From the NCBI GenBank assembly GCA_035554115.1, contig DATMIW010000029.1, positions 183,694 to 247,693 on the forward strand: a stretch of 64,000 nucleotides of DNA, in the 5' to 3' direction. The notes beneath the pieces are model-generated. The model was given only the letters and a program-made list of their open reading frames with translations, searched no databases and was not told the origin of the DNA. Below are positions 1-11,970 of the stretch, piece by piece (the first letter of the stretch is position 1; each line of letters starts with the position of its first letter). The stretch comes from CAXTSE01 sp035554115. GTDB taxonomy: Bacteria; Actinomycetota; Actinomycetes; Actinomycetales; Microbacteriaceae. The translations under genes and the position numbers were made by a program.

Positions 1-139
1 CGAGGGGAGGCGACTCCGGGTCGTCGACGTAGGAGGTCCATTCTTGCCCGGTCCACCAGCGTTGTTCGTGTTCGCCGGAAGGATCCGGGTACCACCCCGC
101 GGGGGGCGCCGTTGCGGACGATGCATGAACATCTGTCAT
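1..139 (-). CDS. DUF2510 domain protein, N-terminal part (cut by window edge)
   Basis: Reading leftwards from the ATG at 137-139 gives an open frame to the window edge. After a short leader it shows the actinobacterial DUF2510 pattern: GWYPDPSG, then QRWWTG and EWTSYV. This is a short Trp-rich module usually found at the N-terminus of membrane proteins. A GGGGGA ribosome-binding sequence lies about 6 nt before the ATG. The rest of the protein is outside the window, so its topology and role cannot be stated. Confidence 0.8.
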   Translation of the reverse strand, partial: MTDVHASSATAPPAGWYPDPSGEHEQRWWTGQEWTSYVDDPESPPL

Positions 140-195
140 GGTTCCCCCAATGCTATTCAGGGGCCTATTGTGCCCGAACTTCCTGTGGCAGGCGA

Positions 196-211
196 CCCCT
201 CATGAGAGGGG
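196..211 (-). terminator. possible hairpin terminator after pyk
   Basis: A 6-bp perfect stem (CCCCTC/GAGGGG) with a 4-nt loop lies about 22 nt past the pyk stop. No T-run follows, so it is a weak intrinsic terminator candidate. It sits between pyk and the DUF2510 gene. Confidence 0.3.
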
Positions 212-233
212 CGCTGACGGGAGCCCTGGTGTA

Positions 234-1682
234 CTAGGCCTTTCGCTCCCAGGCTGGCGCCACTGCGTTCAAGGCGTCACCAATTACGTGCACCCGGAGG
301 TCATTCGTCGATCCGGGAATTCCGGGGGGCGATCCGGAAATCACGACAACTTTGTCGCCGACTGAAGCGAGACCGTTGTGGATGAGGAGCTCATCGACCT
401 GGTGATACATAGCGTCAGTGTGGGTCACGGTCTCGACAAGAAACGACTGAATGCCCCAGGTCAGCGACATGCGACGTTGGATGGCGGGGTTCGGTGTGAA
501 CGCCTTCATCGGGATCCGGAACCGTAACCGGGACATACGGCGCGCGGAATCTCCCGACTCCGTGAAGACGCAGACATATTTCGCATTGACGAAGTCCGCG
601 ACCTCGGCGGCGGCCAGCGTGATGGCGCCGCCCTGCGTACGGGGCTTGGTGCCGAGCGGGGGAATGCGCTCCAGACCATGGTCTTCTGTCGAGGTGATAA
701 TCCGAGCCATCGTCTGCACTGTGACGACCGGGTACTCGCCAACGCTGGTCTCCCCCGACAGCATGACGGCATCGGCTCCGTCGAGGACGGCATTGGCGAC
801 GTCTGACGTCTCCGCGCGCGTGGGAACAGGACTCGAAATCATCGATTCGAGCATCTGTGTCGCGACGATCACGGGTTTAGCGGCACGGCGCGCGAGTTCA
901 ATCGCATGCTTCTGCACGATCGGCACCGCTTCGAGAGGAAGCTCGACGCCCAGGTCCCCCCGGGCCACCATGATTCCGTCGAACGCGTCGATGATCTCTT
1001 CGAGTGCGTCAACTGCCTGCGGCTTCTCGATCTTGGCGATCACGGGAATCTTGCGACCCTCTTCGGACATGATCTCGAGGACTCGGTCGACATCTGCCGC
1101 ACTGCGAACAAATGACAGTGCAATGTAGTCGGCGCCGAGCTGGAGGCCCCATCGAAGGTCGGCTTCGTCCTTTTCGGACAGCGCCGGGACGTTGACAGCC
1201 ACGCCCGGGAGATTGATCCCCTTGTTGTTGGAGACGGCGCCCGCCACGACGACACGCGTCGTGACACGAACACCGTCGGTCTCAACAACTTCGACTTTGA
1301 CCTTGCCATCGTCGATGAGCAGCGGATCCCCCGGCTTGACATCCTGCGGCAGGCCGGCGTAAGTGGTTCCCACCAGATCTTTCGTGCCGACAACGTCTTC
1401 AGTGGTGATGGTGAAGATGTCACCGACCTCGAGTTCGTGCGGTCCGGCTGCAAATTTGCCTAGTCGGATTTTCGGACCCTGGAGATCAACGAGCACGGCC
1501 ACGGGCGATCCCGCATCTTCGGCCGCCTTGCGAACATTTGCGTACACCTCATTGTGGACGTCGTATGTGCCGTGGCTCAGGTTCATCCGCGCAACATCGA
1601 CACCCGCCTCGATAACGGCTCGGATGTCTTCGTAGCTCGAAGTTGCCGGCCCCAGAGTGGCCACAATCTTTGCGCGTCTCAT
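234..1682 (-). CDS. pyk: pyruvate kinase
   Basis: Cytosolic glycolytic enzyme that transfers phosphate from phosphoenolpyruvate to ADP. The 482-aa length is normal for the family. The N-terminus carries the usual KIVATLGPAT start of the barrel and the ARMNLSHG segment. The catalytic signature VIAKIEKPQA places the active-site Lys near residue 217, followed by the metal-site segment VARGDLGVE and the MLSGETSVG loop. The start is ATG with AAAGAAG upstream. It lies 32 bp after gltD and is probably the last gene of a gltB-gltD-pyk transcript. Confidence 0.97.
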   Translation of the reverse strand: MRRAKIVATLGPATSSYEDIRAVIEAGVDVARMNLSHGTYDVHNEVYANVRKAAEDAGSPVAVLVDLQGPKIRLGKFAAGPHELEVGDIFTITTEDVVGTKDLVGTTYAGLPQDVKPGDPLLIDDGKVKVEVVETDGVRVTTRVVVAGAVSNNKGINLPGVAVNVPALSEKDEADLRWGLQLGADYIALSFVRSAADVDRVLEIMSEEGRKIPVIAKIEKPQAVDALEEIIDAFDGIMVARGDLGVELPLEAVPIVQKHAIELARRAAKPVIVATQMLESMISSPVPTRAETSDVANAVLDGADAVMLSGETSVGEYPVVTVQTMARIITSTEDHGLERIPPLGTKPRTQGGAITLAAAEVADFVNAKYVCVFTESGDSARRMSRLRFRIPMKAFTPNPAIQRRMSLTWGIQSFLVETVTHTDAMYHQVDELLIHNGLASVGDKVVVISGSPPGIPGSTNDLRVHVIGDALNAVAPAWERKA

Positions 1683-1714
1683 AGCTTCTTTCGTCGTGTC
1701 GATAGCAGGAGAAC

Positions 1715-3164
<1,450 letters not shown>

Positions 3165-3172
<8 letters not shown>

Positions 3173-6100
3173 CTGTTACCTCCATGATCCTGCCCCACAC
3201 CACATCACCATCGGGGTCGAGACCTTCGTCGACGGCATCCTGCCGGGTCTTGAGAACTGCTGCGTAGTCACGCGGAAGCACTTTGACGAAGGCTGCGATT
3301 GTCGCATCCATGTCGTCGAGCATTTTGGTCGCCAATGCGGAATCGGTTTCGGCAACGTGGCGACGAAGAAGATCTGTGAGGATCTCGACATCGGCACTGT
3401 CGAGCGGGAGGAGCGACAACTCACCGTTGGCGAGCGAGTCGCGGTTCACGCGCTCTTTTTTCAAATCGTAGACGTAGGCCGTGCCGCCGGACATGCCCGC
3501 TCCGAGGTTGCGTCCGGTCAGCCCGAGGATGACCGCCAGGCCTCCCGTCATGTACTCAAGAGCGTGGTCTCCCACCCCTTCGACAACTGCTGTCGCACCG
3601 GAGTTGCGGACCAGGAATCGCTCCCCCACAACGCCGCGGATGAACATACTGCCCTGCGTGGCCCCGTAGCCGATCACATTGCCGGCGATCACATTGCGCT
3701 CCGCTGCGAACAGCGCACCTCGCGGCGGCCTGACCACGATCTGGCCGCCGGATAGGCCCTTGCCCACGTAGTCGTTGCTGTCACCTTCGAGACGCAGGGT
3801 GATCCCGTTCGGCAGGAATGCACCGAGTGACTGACCTGCGGAACCGTTCAGGAGGATTTCGATGGTGCCAGTCGGAAGACCGTGCTCACCATGACGCTTC
3901 GTCACCTCATGACCCAGCATCGTGCCGACGGCGCGCTCGGTGTTCTGGATGGGCAGCTCGAGCTGAACTTTCTCGCCGCGCTCCAGCGCCGGGGCGCAGG
4001 ACGCGATGAGCCCGACATCGAAATGCTTGTCGAGGTCATGTTTTTGACCCACGCGGTTACGACGAGGCTCATCGTCGCTGAACTCCGGGCCCACGAGAAC
4101 CGGTGTCAGATCGAGCCCGTCGGCCTTCCAGTGGTGGATGGCGCGGTCGACATCCAGAACATCGCTCCGGCCGATCGCCTCGTCGAGCGAACGGAACCCG
4201 AGTTCGGCAAGGTATTCGCGCACTTCTTCGGCCAGATATTCGAAGAAGGTCTCGACGAATTCCGGCTTGCCGGTGTAGCGAGCGCGAAGCTCGGGGTTCT
4301 GGGTTGCGACACCGACAGGGCAGGTGTCGAGGTGACACACGCGCATCATGATGCACCCGCTGACCACCAGCGGAGCCGTTGCGAAGCCGTATTCTTCTGC
4401 ACCGAGCAGGGCCGCAACAATCACGTCGCGTCCTGTCTTCATCTGACCGTCAACCTGCACGATGACACGATCGCGCATGCCATTGAGCATGAGGGTCTGC
4501 TGTGTCTCAGCGAGTCCGATCTCCCAGGGAGTGCCGGCGTGCTTGAGCGAGTTCAACGGGCTGGCGCCGGTCCCGCCATCGTGTCCGGAGACGAGCACGA
4601 CGTCGGCGAGGGCCTTCGTGACGCCCGCTGCGACAGCTCCGATGCCGGACTGCGACACCAGCTTCACGTGCACTCGCGACGCCGGGTTGGCGCGCTTCAC
4701 GTCGAAGATGAGCTGCTTGAGGTCTTCAATCGAATAGATGTCGTGGTGCGGCGGAGGCGAAATGAGGCCGACGCCGGCAGTCGCGTTGCGTGTGCGCGCG
4801 ACCCACGGATACACCTTGCTCGGCGGCAGCTGGCCGCCTTCGCCGGGCTTGGCACCCTGCGCCATCTTGATCTGAATGTCTGTCGCATGGGTGAGATACA
4901 TGCTCGTCACGCCGAACCGTCCGCTCGCGACCTGCTTGATCGCGCTCCGACGTTCCGGGTCGAGAAGACGATCCACGTCTTCTCCGCCCTCGCCCGTGTT
5001 TGAACGGCCGCCGATGTGGTTCATGGCGATAGCGAGAGTCTCATGAGCTTCTTTGCTGATCGATCCGTAGCTCATGGCGCCCGTGTTGAATCGCGAGATA
5101 ATCGACGCGGCGGATTCGACCTCGGAGAGGGGAACCGGCTGGCGGACTCCTTCGCGGAAGCTGAAGAGGCCGCGCAGCGTCATGAGCTTTTCGGCTTGTT
5201 CGTCAACAAGCTTCGTGTAGTCACGGAAGATGTCGTATCGGCGTGCGCGTGTCGAGTGCTGCAGGCGGAAGACCGTGTCCGGGTTGAAAAGATGGGGCGG
5301 TCCCTCGCGACGCCACTGATATTCACCGCCGATCTGCAGACGCTCATGCGACAAGGTGGCGCCATCTTCGGGATAGGCCGAAGCGTGACGCGCCGCATTC
5401 TCGGCAGCAATGACGTCGAGGCCGACACCGCCCAACAGGCTGGTTGTGCCCGTGAAGTACTTGTCGACGAACTCTTGGCTGAGCCCGACAGCCTCAAAGG
5501 CCTGGGCGCCGGCGTATGAGCTGACAACAGATATGCCCATCTTGGACATGATCTTGAGCACGCCTTTGCCGAGCGCCTTGATCAGGTTGGCCACAGCCAT
5601 TTCGGGCGCGATGCCGGTGATCATGCCGGAACGGACGAGCTGTTCGGCAGTTTCCATCGCCAGATAGGGGTTGATTGCCGATGCGCCGTAGCCGATAAGG
5701 AGCGCAACCTGATGCACCTCACGCACATCGCCAGCCTCGACGACAATGCCTACCTTCATTCGCGTTTCGGTACGAATCAGGTGGTGGTGGACAGCAGCGA
5801 GCATAAGCAGCGAGGGAATCGGTGCCAATTCGGAGTTCGAATCGCGGTCGCTGAGCACGAGGAACTCGGCACCCGCGACTATCGCCTCGTCGGCTTCACG
5901 GCACATCTCGGCGAGTCGCTTCTCAAGGGCCGCTGTGCCGTCGGCAACCCGGTACAGGCCCCGGATCACATGAGCAGGCTTGCGGCCGCTCTGCGTCTCG
6001 AAATGCTGAACCTTCGCGAGCTGATCGTTGTCGATCACGGGGAATCCGAGCACTATCTGCTTCGCGTGCTCAGGGGTCGCCGAAAGAAGGTTCCGCTCCG

Positions 6101-7733
6101 GCCCGAGGCCGAGGCTCATCGACGTCACAACCTCTTCGCGGATCGAGTCAAGCGGCGGATTCGTCACCTGGGCGAACTGCTGGGTGAAGTAGTCGAAAAG
6201 CAGCCGCGGTCGCTCACTGAGGATGGCGATCGGCGTGTCCGATCCCATGGCACCAAGCGGTTCCGCCGCATTCACGGCCATAGGCATGACGAGAATGCGA
6301 ACTTCTTCTTCTGTGTAGCCGAAAGTGCGTTGACGGCGAACGACAGACGCCGGCGTGTGAGTGATGTGTTCCCGCTCCGGGAGGTCGGCGAGATGGATGC
6401 GGCCGGCATCAAGCCAGTCCTGCCAGGGCTGTGCGCCCGCCAGCTCGGCTTTGATCTCGTCGTCTTCGACGATCCGGCCTTGGGCCGTGTCGACGAGGAA
6501 CATCTTGCCCGGACGCAGACGGCCCTTCCGCACCACACGGTCGGCGGCGAATTCCAGAACGCCGATTTCGCTCGCGAGAACGACGAGACCGTCATCGGTC
6601 ACGACGAATCGACCGGGGCGCAGACCATTGCGGTCAAGGGTGGCACCTACGAGCGATCCGTCGGTGAACACCAGCGCAGCGGGCCCGTCCCAGGGCTCCA
6701 TAAGCATCGAATGGAATTCGTAGAACGCACGACGCGAGGGATCGAGGTCGGCCTGGTTCTCCCACGCCTCCGGCACCATCATCATGATCGAGTGCGGCAG
6801 GCTGCGGCCCGAGAGCTGCAACAGTTCCGCCACCTCGTCGAATGACGCGGAGTCGCTGGCGCCCTCACTGACGATCGGGAACAGTGGACGCAGGTCGCCA
6901 AGCAGCTCGGACTCGAGCTGGGACTGGCGCGCGCGCATCCAGTTGCGATTGCCCTGAACGGTGTTGATCTCGCCGTTGTGCGCAATTGTGCGGAACGGCT
7001 GAGCGAGCGGCCACGACGGGAAGGTGTTCGTGGAGTAGCGCGAGTGCACGAGCGCGAGCTTCGACGCGAAACGTTCATCGCTCAGATCCGGATAGAACGG
7101 CTCGAGCTGCAGAGTCGTGACCATTCCCTTGTAGACAAGGGTGCGAGAAGACAGCGACGGGAAGTAGGCGCCGAGTTCGCGTTCCGCGCGCTTGCGCAGG
7201 CGGAACGTCAGACGATCGAGGGCGATTCCCACGACGGGGTCGCCCGCGTCGTGTCCCGCAACGAACAACTGCTCGAAAGCAGGAGCCGCTTTGCGTGCAA
7301 GCTTGCCGAGATTGTCGGGCTCGGTCGGAACCAGACGCCAGCCAAGGACGGTGAGTCCTTCACCAGCGGCGAGCTGCTCGATTCCCGTCTTCATCTCCTG
7401 ACGCGCGGCCGCATCAACCGGCAGGAACGCCATTCCCACGGCATATCGGCCCACCGGTGGCAGAGGGAAATCAACGACAGCACGCAGGAATGCGTCGGGG
7501 ATTTGGGTGATGATTCCGGCGCCGTCGCCCGTTCCCGCATCCGATCCCACAGCTCCGCGGTGTTCGAGGTGCCGCAGCGCCTCGAGTGCCGTCTCGACGA
7601 TGTCGTGGCCCGCCGTGCCACGCAGGGTGGCGACCATAGCGAGACCGCAGGCGTCTTTTTCGCGCGCAGGATCGTAGAGACCTTGAGCCGCGGGAACGCT
7701 GCTGAAGTTCTGGAAGGGGCTGGGTTGCGCCAT
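3165..7733 (-). CDS. gltB: glutamate synthase large subunit
   Basis: Large subunit of glutamate synthase: it hydrolyses glutamine, channels ammonia and reduces the 2-iminoglutarate intermediate. I start it at the ATG at 7731-7733 because GAGGA lies 8 nt upstream; a TTG at 7781 has no such support. This gives 1522 aa. The short propeptide ends before DACGLAM, so Cys29 should be the exposed N-terminal nucleophile of the class-II amidotransferase domain. The FMN/synthase part shows GEGGEDVDRLLDPE and GAKPGEGGQLPP. Cysteines of the 3Fe-4S site follow in GCIMMRVCHLDTCPVG. The C-terminus is the Gly-rich beta-helix. Confidence 0.96.
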
Positions 7734-7807
7734 GAGTACCGTCCTCACGATGGAGCTGGGGGTGGGACGTCGCTGGCCCAACGAGGTGTCGGCGATAATT
7801 CGCAGAT

Positions 7808-8884
7808 TTAGGAAGTAGAGGATGTGCCGCTTGTGGCGGAGATCGTGGGTTTGTTCGACCCGTCCTCGGCCGCGGCATCATCGCCGTCATCGGTGTCCGA
7901 GTAGGTATCTGACGACTCTACCGCAGACGGATCGATCCACTGCCTACCAGGAAGATACACACTCGGTTCAAGACCCGGATGCCGGCGCGTCTGAACCGCG
8001 ATGATCACGATTCCGAGCACGATAGCCGCGAGGGCACCCCACACATTGGAGCGGATCCCCAAGAACGTCTCAGACGGGTCGAGGCGAATCGACTCGAACC
8101 AGCTACGTCCGATCCCGTACCAGATGAGATAGAGGCCGAGGACTTTTCCCCACTGCCAGAACGGGCGGCGAGTCAACTCGATGCGTGGCATCCGGCCCGA
8201 CTTAGACAGAGTCACAACATTCTCGATCACGAAAATAATGAGGAGAGCTCCCGCCACATTCCAGATCATTTCGTAGAGGAATGTGGGATGGAACAGGACA
8301 TTGTCGCCCAGCCCCGTGGGGATCGCGGCGTTCGGCCTGTCGATCTTGAGACCCCACGGAAGGTCGGTGGGAAGGCCGAAAAGCTCCTGGTTGAAGTAGT
8401 TTCCGAAGCGACCGAGAGCCTGCGCGAGGAGCACCGTTGGTGCAATGGCGTCGGCAACGCTCAGAAAGCGCAGCCCGTGAATCCGTGCGCCGATAAAGAA
8501 CCCCAGGGAACCGGCCAGCAGGCCGCCGAAAATGGCGAGGCCGCCCTCCCACACATACAAGATTTTGGTGAGGTCTTTACCGGGGCCGAAGTAGTCGTCC
8601 ACATGCGTGAACACATGCCACAGGCGGGCGCCGATAATGCCGAGGATCAGACCCCAGAAGGTGAGGTCGATGATGATCCATGGCTCTCCGCCGCGCCGGG
8701 TCAGCCGAACGTTGGTGATGAGGAGGGCCACGATGATGCCCAGCAGGATGGCCAGGGCGTACACGTGAACCGTCACACCATAGCTCTCGGCGATTCCGGG
8801 GAAGAGACCGTGGAGCCAAGCACCGAGGGGAATCGTGAATGACGACCACTCAGACGGTGGGCTCGGGATGCTCAGCGGTATCAC
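7808..8884 (-). CDS. lgt: prolipoprotein diacylglyceryl transferase
   Basis: Membrane enzyme that attaches diacylglyceryl from phosphatidylglycerol to the lipobox cysteine of pre-lipoproteins. Seven or so hydrophobic segments are visible, with the family signature GRFGNYFNQELFG near the middle. The C-terminus has a polar acidic tail (SDTYSDTDDGDD) that is not part of the core enzyme; such tails are common in actinobacterial Lgt. The GTG start lacks a strong ribosome-binding site. It follows trpA by 24 bp, so it is likely transcribed with the trp genes. Confidence 0.95.
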   Translation of the reverse strand: MIPLSIPSPPSEWSSFTIPLGAWLHGLFPGIAESYGVTVHVYALAILLGIIVALLITNVRLTRRGGEPWIIIDLTFWGLILGIIGARLWHVFTHVDDYFGPGKDLTKILYVWEGGLAIFGGLLAGSLGFFIGARIHGLRFLSVADAIAPTVLLAQALGRFGNYFNQELFGLPTDLPWGLKIDRPNAAIPTGLGDNVLFHPTFLYEMIWNVAGALLIIFVIENVVTLSKSGRMPRIELTRRPFWQWGKVLGLYLIWYGIGRSWFESIRLDPSETFLGIRSNVWGALAAIVLGIVIIAVQTRRHPGLEPSVYLPGRQWIDPSAVESSDTYSDTDDGDDAAAEDGSNKPTISATSGTSSTS

Positions 8885-8908
8885 TCGACCATGCTACTTG
8901 CGACGGTG

Positions 8909-9694
8909 CTACTTGCCGCGCGCCAGAGCAGCGGCAGTGCGACTCAGCCCGGCAACGCCGCCATCTGCGAGCGAGGTGACCAGGGCCGAGCCGACGATAG
9001 CGCCATCGGCATAGGCAAGAACTTCTGCGACCTGGTCGCCCGTCGAGATACCGATTCCCACACACGCGCGGGTGGCCCCCGCGGCCCGGAGGCGAGCTAC
9101 GAGCTTTCGGGCCGCCGCATCCACGTCGCCGCGCGCTCCGGTAATGCCCATTGTTGACACCGCGTATACGAAGCCTCGACTGGCAGCCACAGTTGCGGTA
9201 AGACGTTCATCCGTCGAGCTCGGAGCGGCGAGGAATACCCGATCGAGACCGGTTCGTTCACTTGCCTCGAGCCAGTCGGCACCGGAATCCGGTGCGATAT
9301 CAGGAGTAATGAGGCCTGCGCCGCCCGCGTCACGCAGGGTGTCGGCGAAACGATCGACCCCGAACTGCACAACCGGATTCCAATAGGTCATCACCAGCAC
9401 CGGTACTGTTACTCGCGCACGTACCTTCTCCACGGCCGTGAACACATCGCGGACGCGAAAACCGTTGGCCAGTGCCTGCTCGGTGGCTTTCTGGATCGCG
9501 AGGCCGTCCATCACCGGATCCGAGTAGGGCAACCCGAGCTCCAGGACATCTACCCCGTTGTCGACCAATGCGACGGCCGCGTCGATGCTTGTCTCGAGAT
9601 CGGGGAAACCGACGGGCAGGTAGCCGATGAGGGCACCGGACCCCGCTGTCTTTTGGGCATCGATGGCCGTCGCCGAACTTATGGCTACCGTCAC
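8909..9694 (-). CDS. trpA: tryptophan synthase alpha chain
   Basis: Cleaves indole-3-glycerol phosphate and passes indole to TrpB. The 261-aa TIM barrel shows GYLPVGFPD near the start, the catalytic LELGLPYSDPVMDG segment, and GIGISTG at the phosphate-binding end. The GTG start overlaps the trpB stop by 4 bp (GTGA), which fits coupled 1:1 synthesis of the two subunits. Confidence 0.97.
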   Translation of the reverse strand: MTVAISSATAIDAQKTAGSGALIGYLPVGFPDLETSIDAAVALVDNGVDVLELGLPYSDPVMDGLAIQKATEQALANGFRVRDVFTAVEKVRARVTVPVLVMTYWNPVVQFGVDRFADTLRDAGGAGLITPDIAPDSGADWLEASERTGLDRVFLAAPSSTDERLTATVAASRGFVYAVSTMGITGARGDVDAAARKLVARLRAAGATRACVGIGISTGDQVAEVLAYADGAIVGSALVTSLADGGVAGLSRTAAALARGK

Positions 9695-10911
9695 GACTGC
9701 ACCGCACCTTCGTCGAACAGACCAAACCAGGCTCCCGCCGTCGCGACATCCTTGTCACCGCGACCGCTGAGGTTCACGAGGATCAACCCTTCGGGGCCCA
9801 ATTCTCGGCCCAGTGTTAGGGCACCTGCGAGGGCATGGGCAGATTCGATGGCCGGGATGATTCCCTCGGTGCGACTGAGCAAGCGTAGGGCTTCCATCGC
9901 TTCGGTGTCGGTCGCGGGCAGATAGCTTGCGCGCCCAATGTCGTGCAAATACGCGTGCTCCGGGCCGACACCGGGGTAGTCCAGACCTGCCGAGATCGAA
10001 TGGGACTCAATGGTCTGGCCGTCTTCGTCCTGCAAGAGGTAGCTCCGTGCGCCGTGCAGAATGCCAGGACGACCACGTTCGATTGACGCCGCGTTACGTG
10101 GAGTATCGATACCGTCGCCGGCTGCTTCGATGCCGATGAGGCGCACATTGGCATCATCCAAAAAGGCGTGGAAAATGCCAATCGCGTTCGAGCCGCCGCC
10201 AACGCAGGCGACAACCGCATCCGGCAGTTGTCCCGTGAAATCGAGAACCTGCTGCCGGGCCTCTTCGCCGATGATCTTCTGGAAATCTCGCACCATTGTG
10301 GGAAAGGGGTGCGGGCCTGCTGCGGTTCCGAAAATGTAGTTGGTTGTCTCGACACTCGTGACCCATTCCCGATAGGCCTCGTTAATCGCATCTTTGAGGG
10401 TGCGCGAGCCGGTCGTGACAGGGATGACCTCTGCGCCGAGCAGGCGCATGCGGGCCACATTGAGTGCCTGTCTCTCGGTGTCGACTTCGCCCATATAGAT
10501 GGTGCAGTCGAGCCCGAAAAGTGCGGCGGCAGTCGCCGTAGCTACACCGTGCTGACCTGCGCCCGTTTCGGCGATAACGCGGGACTTGCCAAGACGACGG
10601 GTGAGCAAAGCCTGCCCGAGAACGTTATTGATCTTGTGTGAGCCGGTGTGGTTGAGGTCTTCACGCTTGAGGATCACCCGTGCGCCACCTGCGTGAACCC
10701 CGAACCGCGGTACCTCGGTGATGATCGACGGTCGACCGCTGTACGTGCGATGAAGTTCAGCAAGCTCGGCGTGGAAGGTGGGATCTGCCTTTGCACTCTC
10801 GTAGGCGGCAGCGAGCTCGTCGATCGCTCGAATCAGAGACTCGGGCATGAACCGCCCGCCGTACTCGCCAAAGAACGGTCCCGGTGCGTTGCGCAAGCTC
10901 TCGTTACTCAT
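9691..10911 (-). CDS. trpB: tryptophan synthase beta chain
   Basis: Pyridoxal-phosphate enzyme condensing indole and serine to tryptophan. The PLP-lysine region NHTGSHKINNVLGQ and the phosphate-binding GGGSNAIG loop are both present. The 406-aa length is typical. The ATG start overlaps the trpC stop region by 8 bp, and the 3' end overlaps trpA. Confidence 0.98.
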   Translation of the reverse strand: MSNESLRNAPGPFFGEYGGRFMPESLIRAIDELAAAYESAKADPTFHAELAELHRTYSGRPSIITEVPRFGVHAGGARVILKREDLNHTGSHKINNVLGQALLTRRLGKSRVIAETGAGQHGVATATAAALFGLDCTIYMGEVDTERQALNVARMRLLGAEVIPVTTGSRTLKDAINEAYREWVTSVETTNYIFGTAAGPHPFPTMVRDFQKIIGEEARQQVLDFTGQLPDAVVACVGGGSNAIGIFHAFLDDANVRLIGIEAAGDGIDTPRNAASIERGRPGILHGARSYLLQDEDGQTIESHSISAGLDYPGVGPEHAYLHDIGRASYLPATDTEAMEALRLLSRTEGIIPAIESAHALAGALTLGRELGPEGLILVNLSGRGDKDVATAGAWFGLFDEGAVQS

Positions 10912-11704
10912 GTCGGCTCACCGTCGATGCTCCTGCCGCGAGAAAAGATTCCAAAGTGGCGACGGCGTCATCGCCGCGCACGAGGGCCTCACCTATCAGC
11001 ACGACATCCGCCCCCGCAGAGCGGTAGTGGGTGACGTCCGCCGGTTCGAGAACTGCGGATTCGGCAATACGAATCACCCCCGACGGAATGCGATCAGCAA
11101 GGCTTCCGAAGAGGTCGCGATCCAGTTCGAAAGTGCTGAGGTTGCGCGCGTTGACCCCGACCACTGCCGCACCTACATCGAGCGCGCGCTCGACCTCGTC
11201 GGCAGAGTGGGTCTCGACCAAAGCCGTCATGCCGAGCGCACCGATCAGCGTGTGCAATTCGGCAAGAAGTCGTTGGTCAAGAGCGGCGACAATGAGCAGG
11301 ACAAGGTCCGCCCCCGCCGCGCGCGCCTCGAACACCTGATAGGGCTCGGCAATGAAGTCCTTACGCAACACCGGAATGTCCACGGCCGACCGCACCTGCT
11401 CAAGGTCGGCGAGGGAGCCGCCGAACTTGCGCGCCTCGGTCAGCACGCTTATCGCACTCGCGCCGCCTGTCTGATACGAGACGGCGAGTGCCGCAGGATC
11501 ACGAATCTCGGCGAGGTTCCCCCGTGACGGGCTCGATCGCTTCACCTCGGCGATGATCTTCACGCCGTCGGCGGGACTCAACGCCGCGACGGCATCGAGG
11601 GCGGGTTCCCGGGCGAGTGCCGCAGCCTCCACTTCGGCAAGTGAGCTACTCAGGCGCCGTTCGGCAGCATCCGCCACCGCACCAGCGACCAGGTCGTCAA
11701 GCAC
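10904..11704 (-). CDS. trpC: indole-3-glycerol phosphate synthase
   Basis: Closes the indole ring in tryptophan synthesis. I chose the GTG at 11702-11704 (266 aa) because the family starts with a VLDDLVAG-like helix. The frame remains open further upstream, but that extension overlaps the preceding small gene and does not resemble the family. Catalytic segments visible are IIAEVKRSSPS, LRKDFI and VGVNARNL, with IAESAV towards the end. It begins 2 bp after the DUF6704 stop. Confidence 0.95.
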   Translation of the reverse strand: MLDDLVAGAVADAAERRLSSSLAEVEAAALAREPALDAVAALSPADGVKIIAEVKRSSPSRGNLAEIRDPAALAVSYQTGGASAISVLTEARKFGGSLADLEQVRSAVDIPVLRKDFIAEPYQVFEARAAGADLVLLIVAALDQRLLAELHTLIGALGMTALVETHSADEVERALDVGAAVVGVNARNLSTFELDRDLFGSLADRIPSGVIRIAESAVLEPADVTHYRSAGADVVLIGEALVRGDDAVATLESFLAAGASTVSRHE

Positions 11705-11706
11705 TG

Positions 11707-11937
11707 TCAGTTGTGCGCCTTGGGAACGTACCGAGCACCGCCCACGCCGTACCCAAGCTTCTTGAGAATGAGCCCCGCGAGGGCCCCAACGATGAGAAGG
11801 GCGGCAAACGCCCACACCAGCCAAGGGATGTCAAACCAAAACGCGAAGGTGCCGCCCGCAAATGCCACCAGCATGATGATCACGGCGGTCCAGGCCGCTG
11901 GCGAGTGGCCCTCTCCGGGGTCGGTCTCGTCGGTCAC
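11707..11937 (-). CDS. small two-helix membrane protein of the trp operon (DUF6704-like)
   Basis: A 76-aa protein with an acidic N-terminus containing HSPAAWTAV, two hydrophobic segments (about residues 15-35 and 38-60) and a short basic tail. It matches my memory of the DUF6704 family found next to trpC in actinobacteria. The function is unknown. The GTG start has a good AAGGAG site 5-6 nt upstream. It lies between trpX and trpC on the same strand, with a 2-bp gap to trpC. Confidence 0.8.
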   Translation of the reverse strand: MTDETDPGEGHSPAAWTAVIIMLVAFAGGTFAFWFDIPWLVWAFAALLIVGALAGLILKKLGYGVGGARYVPKAHN

Positions 11938-11970
11938 TACATCTCCTTGAAATCGAGGGAACGCCCCAGT